Assembly: GCA_009602725.1 (NCBI GenBank)
Contig: WELB01000002.1
Span: 1,771,586-1,802,493, forward strand
Length of the DNA: 30,908 bases
From: Spirogloea muscicola
Taxonomy: Eukaryota > Streptophyta > Zygnematophyceae > Spirogloeales > Spirogloeaceae
Direction of reading: 5' to 3'
Numbering within the stretch: position 1 is the first letter of the stretch; each line of letters begins with the position of its first letter. This document shows, piece by piece, positions 23,878 through 30,908 of this stretch. The notes under the pieces are model-generated. The model searched no databases. It saw only the letters and a list, made by a program, of their open reading frames with translations, and was not told the origin of the DNA. Position numbers and translations under genes: made by a program.

Positions 23878-26453
23878 ATCAGCAATAATCTTTCTGGATA
23901 AGGTATGACACTGAAGGCGCTAGCCAAGTTTATCGTGCATGCTTTACATTCGGTTAATCATTGTGTGCGCTGCTGCTGTGATTTGACACGGTGTTACGTG
24001 CTCTTCCTAATAACGCCAGTGGTATAGGGGCAGCTGCCATTTGCAGAGTTGCTTACCCTGCACAACCTGAGATCAGACCTTAAAATCAGGTGCAGACGTG
24101 CTGGGTGCCTGTAGGTGCAAAAGCTAGAGGAGCATGCATTTGTCCTTCACCCGTTACCTTGGTGGAACAGCTTTTCCTTGTGAGCTTGACCTTCACTCCA
24201 CATGCAGGAGGTCTAGGATGCTTCACATGACTTCTTGACTACTAGCTTGGGGGCTGTCTGCTTGAGCTGCAGAGGTCTCGTGGATGTTGAGCTTTGTCCC
24301 TAAGACCGCTTACTTTCTACTTCAAGACCACAGCTGCAAGTTTACTTGCCCAGAGATCACTACACGTGTGCTTGGTGACCACAAGCACTTACTACATATA
24401 GCAGTAAGTCTTCCAGACAAGTGTATTAGTTGTGAACTGCTGGATATCGTAACATTCACTGCTGCCTTGGTGCAACTTCAGGTGAGGACCTGGTACTTGG
24501 AAATTACCATGCTTGGGGCTCAAGCAGGAGAATCATTTGGCTTAATATGCACCTGTGACTTCTACAGTTGTAGTGACCCAGGCCTTCGCTTGATATCATG
24601 ACTCTTGAGAAGGTGAGGTAGAAGCAAAAGTCGTGGTTGACTTTGTGCTTTAGGCTGAGGCGGAAGTCTTTGACCCAATTCAATGGCTTGGTACAGTCAT
24701 GGCTCAGGATGTGCAAGTCCTTGGCATCCACTTGCAGTTGTTGCAGCAGTGGTAAAAGCCTCCCATAATATGTACATGTCATGCACTTTGTGCAGGAAGG
24801 TGGCTACTGGCATTAACCACGAAGAGGCATCCTAGTCACAAGGCATCTTCGCTGAGGCTGCTGACACGGCTGAGCTGAAGCTGAAGCTGACATGTGAGCA
24901 GTGGAGATGTGCTTGGACCTGCTGATCAAACGATCCAGCCACTGATGGCATGTGATGGCATCCTAGCATACAATGTGGCCATGGCAGTGCCAAGGACGTG
25001 GCAGCAGTGGAGCAACCGCTGTTGGAGGCTCTGAGAGCTTGAGCTTCTGAACAAAACCATGCAGGTGCACACTTTGTGGAGATGCAACAGCTACGTTTGC
25101 GGCTCAGGCACGCTCGGCCAGGATGAGGAGGCTGGAAGGTGCGGACTCCAGTTATCCATTGACGTTTAGGGGTCCACATCGCAGCCCAGCTTAGTTGCAA
25201 TAAGGAGAGGAGGCCCTTTACAGTGCTCAATGCTTGCATGCTTTGGAGGCGACTCTGAAGTACCCAACGAGTTACCAGGATATCAATGTGGGCCACGTTG
25301 AGCTCAATGATGATCTCCAAGAGCTATCTAAGGTTCTACGCGAGCACATCGGCTTCTCAAGGGTCTGACACCATACATGGTCAAGCAACATCCACTGCCC
25401 CTCACCTTCGGCCTCACTGGGCGGGCACTTTCCATGGTTGCCATGCAACCCCAGCCTCTGCTACACTTATCGCAGTGTCCTCTGTCTTGGCAGAGACTAG
25501 CTGACACACCTTACTGGCTGAGTCGGTTCTGATTTCCAGCGCTAGAGCTTGCTATATCTGATCCGACCTGCAGTTAGTCTCATTGTTCCGGCCAGCCATC
25601 CCACAGCCACTGCCCCTGCAGAGCATCCCCTTCCCCCTGTCATGCCACATGTTGCTCGCGGACGAACATGCGGCTCGTCGGGAGCATTGCCACACTTCGG
25701 AGTGAAGGTCACAATAGAAAGCGTTTGCGTTCAGGTGCACAGTCCCAGGACTCCTGGTGATCGATCAGGTCACTCTGGCACGCGGGTCCGGTCACCACTG
25801 TGACGCGTCGCTCTCGGTGTGCCAGTCGCGCCGCTGCGCCGCCCAGTGGCGTCACAAGATCACCCCTCACACTGTTATAGACAGCATCAGAGACATAGAC
25901 AGCATCAGAGATTTCCATCTAGCACAGGTTAGGGTTTCCGAGGTCTTCCCGAAGCTGACGAGTATACCAAAAGGCCGCAGCCCACTTCAGGTCATGTGTG
26001 GTGGCGGTGGATATGACGCTGACGAGGGCGGTAACGGGTGACGCTCGGACCTCTCGGCATCGTCGGCTCACCAGGTGCGCCCAACAGCCAGCCGACAGGC
26101 AGCTCCCCCAACTCTCCCGGAGATTACGCCGTTCTCCGGGCGCAGCGCTCGCCGCCGCCACCGCGGCACCGGCCATGAGGCCGACGCCGGGCAGCGGCGG
26201 CGGCGGCGGCGGCGGCGGCGCGCGCGCCGCGGAAGGCGCCGCGAATGGCGGGCAGAGAAACCAGGGGCTGCGAGGGACCGGCAGGGCTCGATGCACCGGT
26301 GTCGTGGGGGCGCAAGAATACTGGGCCGGCACAAATCTGGCCATAGGGGGGCCCCCGGTGACAAACAGGGCTCTGGGCTGATTCTTCGGGACGTAGATCT
26401 GCAGAACGGCCGGTGCGGTTGACATGGGGCGGGTTTGCTGGGGGCCGTCATCN
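23878..26453. other. Long intergenic region upstream of the PC-esterase gene
   Basis: About 2.6 kb without a recognised gene. It has a short duplicated GACAGCATCAGAGA motif (25880-25915), one GTTAGGGTTT unit (25928) and a GGC-repeat near 26190-26220. An undetermined base ends it at 26453. The 5' exon(s) of the PC-esterase gene, including any signal peptide, probably lie in the last few hundred bases or are missing. Frames at 24832-25320 (-) and 25919-26425 (-) show no recognisable domain. Confidence 0.45.
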
Positions 26454-29389
26454 GGCGTGCGCGGCGGCGGAGGCGCGCGGCGTGGTGTCGGGCAACGCGA
26501 CGCGCGACGGCGCGCTGCGGGCGGCCTACGGCCCCGACTTCCTCTACGTCCACCTCGACGGCCCCCAGCGCCTGGCGCTCGTCAGCGACGGCGCCCACTA
26601 CCGCGGCGCCTGCGCCTACGAGGTGCCGCCGCCGCCTTTGTACCGAAACCCTAATGACTGACAAACCGATCGATTAATCGAAGGCCGAAGTGGCCAAGCA
26701 AAACGGCGAGCACATCTGATGACTTGCATTGCCCACCGCAACCTGACCCGCTCAGTAACCACGGGTCAGCACATAATGGTCGCTAATCGATGCCTGAATA
26801 CTAGACGAAGGGTTTGGGGTTTAGGGTCGGGCAGCCGCCGAGACTCACCACCCTCAGCCTGCCATGCTTCTCCTAGCAGATTGCGCATCTGGGTGCCCCA
26901 CAGTATATGGCAGTCTGGAGTCTTAAGCAAGCCCTGTGCCACCAACTCGGGCACTGTCTGTCGCTGATTGATGGGGACCTGCAGCAGTGTTGAGTCGTAG
27001 TGGCAGCCACGACGACTCATCACCCTCAGACTGCCAAGTTGCTCCTAGCGATGGCTCATCTGGGTACCCACAATACTTGGGTTCTGAAGCGAGCCTTGTT
27101 ACAACGGGCACTGTCTGTTCTCTACTTGATGGGGACCTGCAGCCGAGCAGGTCACCATTGGCCCTCTGCCGGGGAGCCTAGGCGGCCACAGGTCCAGCGG
27201 GCGGCGTGATGCTATCCTCACTCCCCCAGCCACTCGCTTGTGGCAGTTCCCGTTCCACATCGCAGTCCCAGGCGAGTATCGGGTCTCCATCCAGCTGCTG
27301 TACGTCAACTACGACGGCGTGCAGGAGACGCTGGACTACTGGCCGCCGCTTCTGAACATACCCGTCATCGAGGACTGGCTGCTGGAGGTCTGCCCTGTTG
27401 TCTACAAGTCGGCGTTTGCCGGAGGTAAGTGGCAGACAAGCAGCATATGAGCTCCCAGCTCCACACAAGTTAAGGTCTGCAAGATGGTGGTAGTTGCCTG
27501 ACTACTTTTCCCTATATACGTCTAAAATATGAGCTCAACCACTTCTTGTGAGCACTTTGCTTGAGGCGCAAAGGTCTTGCCTGAGGGGCTGCGTCTGATC
27601 CAGAGCTTACTTCACTTCCTCAATGCTTGCCAAATTAGCGGACGGGGCCTCCGCTCTATCATCACAAAAAGCAGCGATATCTGTCACAGCTGTGATTCGT
27701 ATTCGTGACGTGTGACATGTGGTCACGCTTCAGGTCCAGCCAAATTCAACGAGCTGCTGAACGAGTTCGTGGCGCGGCAGGCTCGGAGCACGACGGCGCA
27801 GTACTTCTTGGACCCGCTCTTGCCTGCGCTCCAGGCCATTGACGGCGGGCGGCAGCCAGCGCTGGATGAGTCCAGTCTGCCAGCCTGCGATGCTATCATG
27901 CCCGCGCCCGGCGTCTGGCTGCGACTGCCTGAGGGCGTGGCACAGGGCCGCGGCGGCGACGATCTTGTGGACTACGCGCTTGGCAAGTACATCTGGCTTT
28001 CCGTCAACTGCCGCACGACCGTGCGCTCGCCCCAAAGGTGCACAGCGTGTGCACGACCTTGTGGACCAGAGGTGTCACGTTGGTTTGCATGACGGTCATC
28101 TGAGCTCAGGACACAAGGTGGCACATACTGAAGACACGGCATTGATTGCTATAGGTGCTTCAGAGGTCAATACGAGTGAGCAGCTGGCTGCTACGTAAGC
28201 TGGCAAGCAGCGTAGCAGCCAGTCGTGACGCTTGACACTACGACCTCTGTCTGCATCCGTCTTGCCCAGTTGGACAACACCAAGTCGAGATATTTAGATC
28301 TATTGCTCCTCGGCAACATTAGACCCTGTCTTCATCTGTTACTGTGCCATATGGCCTAACGATAGGCCACCTCAGCAGGTGACTGTTGTGGCGTCATCTG
28401 TGCAGCCTGAGCAGCTGCAGGAGCAAGGACCTCAACCTCACATTTGTGGGCGACAGCCACGTGCGCGTGGCCATGTGCACACTGCGGGATTACCTGCGGA
28501 GCACGCCGGTGGGCAGCATCAACTTCGACTTCTCAAAGGTCCGGGAGCGGCGGGATGCCATTGGACCCTTCAAGCTGCATTTCCTGTGGGACCCGTTTTT
28601 CAGCTTTGTAATGGATGCCGACGATGCCGCCTGGGACGCCATCGACGTCCTCTACTTCGGCATTGGCCACCACCCTGCATCAGCTGCCCACTGGTCGACC
28701 GGTGCGGCACAGGAACCCTCCTTGCTGGCGCACTCATGTCACGACTTCGTAGTTCCAATACCACTATGTTCTGGACCTCTGGAGTGTTGTTAGAAATATA
28801 TGCGATTGTAATGCCCAGCTTGTGTCCCAAGCCCTCAGCTGGTACCTCGACTTGTCGCTTGCAAGACGGCCTTCAGACATGTACCTGCAGAACGTCACGG
28901 CTGCCGTCAAGCGCCTCACCGACGTTAGAGCAGCCCGCGAGCTCGCGCACCCCAATCGACCGCTGAAGATCATATTCCACGGCCTGCCGTGCGTTCCCGG
29001 CTTCCGGACTGACGACTTTGTCGTGCGTTACAAGGACTGGCGGACCGTTAACCGGATGCAATATTGGAACTCTTTGACTAGAGAGGTGAAAGGGCGCACA
29101 CATCCCCCCTTTCACCTGTGTGACGCCCGACACCCGCTTATAGTTACGCTTCCTACGATCCACATCCTGTCCTGCCTCATCCAACATGAAAAACTTTTTG
29201 ACGTGTGGCGTTTCTTTCCACCAGATCATGACTGCCAATCACATCGCGGTTATAAGCTCTTTTGAGATCTCCCTCCCCATGATGCGAACCTCTCGGGACC
29301 TGGCCCACTATATCCGCAACGACGCCGGCAACGCTATGCTAGCCGAAACGATGCACAAGATAGGGATGTGCGATGTCAGCAAAAGCTGA
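26454..29389 (+). CDS. PC-esterase (GDS/DxxH) protein with filamin-like N-terminal domain, 5' incomplete
   Basis: Exons: about 26454-26639 (or ending 26622), 27192-27424, 27734-28037, 28406-28701, 28753-29085 and 29225-29389. The first two give an Ig/filamin-like module (FLYVHLDGPQRLALVSDGAH, YRGACAYE, FPFHIAVPGEYRVSIQLLYV). The fourth carries the family Ser motif in FVGDSHVRVAM, and the last carries DLAH, fitting the C-terminal DxxH. Together they mark the PC-esterase/NXPE-like superfamily, whose members include plant TBL O-acetyltransferases and Cas1/NXPE proteins acting on polysaccharides in the secretory pathway. The substrate is unknown. The start is not visible: the first exon abuts an N at 26453. 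The exon 4/5 junction does not close in phase with the visible GT-AG sites, although GIGHHPASAAHWST before and QYHYVLDLWSVV after are clearly continuous in sense. Introns hold a diverged tandem duplication and a strong hairpin. Confidence 0.78.
26808..26828 (+). repeat. TTTAGGG-like units in PC-esterase intron
   Basis: GGGTTTGGGGTTTAGGGTCGG shows about three plant-type telomere units in the first visible intron. Confidence 0.6.
26829..27142 (+). repeat. Diverged tandem duplication (~155 bp unit) in PC-esterase intron
   Basis: Copy 1 (about 26829-26984) and copy 2 (about 26999-27142) share in order GGCAGCC(G/A)C, ACTCA(C/T)CACCCTCAG, TGCCA, CATCTGGGT, GGGCACTGTCTGT and TTGATGGGGACCTGCAGC. Confidence 0.8.
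28184..28222. repeat. 12-bp perfect inverted repeat (hairpin) in PC-esterase intron
   Basis: CTGGCTGCTACG (28184-28195) and CGTAGCAGCCAG (28211-28222) flank a 15-nt loop. The stem is perfect and GC-rich. Confidence 0.8.
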
Positions 29390-29834
29390 TGGCTGGGTGA
29401 CTCCCAAGCGCCGGTACTAATGCTGTGACATCCCACCTTAATTAGAGATGTAATAATATGTGACAGTGAGACTGTCTTAGTCCATCACCACACATTCTTG
29501 CAGTTGAGCGCAGTGCCAACCTTGAGAGCTCCTCAAATGGCTACCTCAACTTGTTCCTACACAAGGCATCCACTCGACTTGCTCTTCTGCGCACCAATTT
29601 GTGCGTACACATTATTTCATTTATAAGGCTCAACCACATCACATTGTTAGACCTACAGTACAGTGGGAGCTGCAAATGGACAGTCAAGGGCACAACTCAG
29701 TCCACCGCCGCCCTTAATTGCATATGGTCGAATGCACAGGCACATGCTACCAAGTAGGCGGTGCACCATCGTCGTGTCCACACGACTCTGGCTAGCATGC
29801 AGTGGCAGAAGATGTTGCTCACTGCTCGAGGGGT
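29390..29834. other. Intergenic region between convergent PC-esterase and GIY-YIG genes
   Basis: About 0.45 kb that should contain two 3' UTRs. A TGTAA at about 29449 downstream of the PC-esterase stop resembles the green-algal polyadenylation signal. Nothing else is recognised. Confidence 0.4.
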
Positions 29835-30908
29835 TCAGAGTTGCAGGTTCCACGTGACACGTAGCTGCTCCCAGGCAGGAAAGACCTTCAGCGTGGCAGT
29901 CAGAGCAGCGCGCCGCTTGGCTACGACAGGCGGGTCCTCAGCCGCTGCAGCCGGCGAAGCTTCAGGGGCGCCCTTGGTCGCAACAACCAGGCGGGGGTGC
30001 TTCCACCTCCACTCGAACTGGAAGGCTGGTACCATCATCACGCCTCAGCGCCTCAGCATGCGACACAGTCAAGAGTGGCTGGAGCACACTCTGCTGAAGA
30101 AGTGAGCCGCTCTTGCACAATGGCGTGCTTATGACCAAGCGCTGCTGATAAATTTCATGGACAACCCCACAACTCATTACCTTCGCTGCGGGTGAGGAAC
30201 CCATAGACACAGCAGAGCACTCCCCACGGCCGCCCAGTTCGTGTTGACGCGGCGCCGCCTGCGTGCTGCCCGTTGTGCTGCCGGAGCCTGCCGCCATTAA
30301 GGACTGGGTCAGCCACGACGACTACAACAAGACTTCTGGACAACTACAGTCAAGATGCAGTTAGCAACACGTGTGAAGTCAAGCCGCAGCAATGTGATGT
30401 GATATGATGTGGGTCCCGTAGCATGCAAGATTGAGTCAGTACTCATGCGAGTTGCTGCAATTTCCAATTATCTTTGGTGGGTAATGTAAGGTCCCGAAGC
30501 TGGTAATGGCCGCACACGCAGGACAGCCCGCTCGCTGCAGGGATGCTCAAGAGCTCGGCAATTTGGGGCCCTGCGACGGCCGCGCTCTGCAGGCGGAGGC
30601 TCCGTGCCCACACAGCGTGGGTTTAAGATTTACGGTTAGGGTTTAGGATTTAGAGTTTAGTGTTCACGGGTTTAGGGGTTTAGGTTTCAAGGGTTTAGGA
30701 GTTCACAATTCAAGGGTTAGGATTTAGGGTTAGGGTTCAGAGCTTAGGCAGAGGCGGCGGCGCCCGAGTGCCCACCTGCGGTCGAGGTCCGTGGTGACGC
30801 CCACGTAGGTGCGGTCGCGCGCGGCGGACAGGAGGAGGTACACGCACCAGCCGTCGTCGGCGTTGGCCGAGGCCTGGCGGCGCGGCGCCGCCGCCGCCGC
30901 AGAGCCGG
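29835..30908 (-). CDS. GIY-YIG endonuclease-domain protein (SLX1/UvrC-like), 5' partial
   Basis: Minus-strand exons 30908-30776 (continuing outside the window), 30287-30181 and 30025-29835 join in phase. The product has a GIY-YIG fold: WCVYLLLSA followed by RTYVGVTTDLDRRLRQHNGQ, where VYLL and TYVG are the two motif halves and the Arg lies in the expected helix. GRPWGVLCCVYGFLTRSE comes next, then FQFEWRWKHPR, whose Glu is the metal-binding residue of this nuclease family. It ends at AWEQLRVTWNLQL with no RING-type zinc finger, unlike canonical SLX1, so it may be a short SLX1-like or generic eukaryotic GIY-YIG protein. The known family role is cutting branched DNA in repair. Intron 1 contains a long tract of degenerate telomere repeats. 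The start codon is beyond the window end. Confidence 0.85.
30619..30750. repeat. Interstitial telomere-like tract in intron 1 of the GIY-YIG gene
   Basis: About 130 bp of imperfect TTTAGGG/TTAGGG units on the plus strand (GGTTAGGGTTTAGGATTTAG, GATTTAGGGTTAGGGTTCAG). It is the longest such tract in the window and lies wholly inside the intron next to the first visible exon. Confidence 0.85.

Noticed and set aside
24832-25320. 162-codon minus-strand frame, considered as a retroelement remnant
   Set aside because: I could find no reverse transcriptase, RNase H or integrase motif in any frame.
25919-26425. 168-codon minus-strand frame with a poly-Pro stretch
   Set aside because: The poly-Pro comes from a GGC repeat. 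No splice partners or family resemblance are seen. It may overlap an unseen 5' exon of the PC-esterase gene.

Overview
This is a GC-rich, intron-dense eukaryotic nuclear window, most likely from a green alga or another member of the green plant lineage. The reasons are short introns (nearly all GT-AG), four proteins of plant-type architecture (ARID-HSP20-like, RAD7-type LRR, MIP3-type SM protein, COP10-type E2 variant) and scattered degenerate plant-type telomere repeats (TTTAGGG/CCCTAAA). I cannot name the species. Exon structures below were built by eye from splice sites, reading phase and remembered family sequences. They are not backed by transcripts.

Layout: (1) 44-1714 (+), ARL1-like Arf-family GTPase, 7 exons. 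(2) 2266-4615 (-), ARID plus HSP20-like chromatin protein, at least 9 exons. (3) 5340-9165 (+), RAD7-like leucine-rich-repeat protein, 10 exons. (4) 9577-13075 (-), secreted or membrane-anchored right-handed beta-helix protein, 8 exons. (5) 13076-16403, a gene-poor, repeat-rich block with GA/CT microsatellites and many copies of a roughly 50-bp repeat in both orientations. (6) 16404-21450 (+), MIP3/SCFD2-like Sec1-family protein, 14 exons. (7) 22619-23877 (+), COP10-like E2 variant lacking the catalytic Cys, 4 exons. (8) about 26454-29389 (+), PC-esterase (GDS...DxxH) with an N-terminal filamin-like domain, at least 6 exons. (9) 29835-30908 (-), GIY-YIG nuclease, 5' end outside the window.

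Genes 1/2, 3/4 and 8/9 are convergent, with 411-551 bp between stop codons. Genes 2/3 and 4/6 are divergent. The genes look like ordinary housekeeping genes with independent roles: Golgi traffic (ARL1, MIP3), chromatin and DNA repair (ARID-HSP20, RAD7-like, GIY-YIG), ubiquitin signalling (COP10), and cell surface or polysaccharide modification (beta-helix, PC-esterase). I see no operon-like or defence-type system. The three single N characters (4770, 16745, 26453) all lie in or beside GC-rich 5' coding sequence, and at least one coincides with a reading-frame break, so some 5' exons are probably misassembled.
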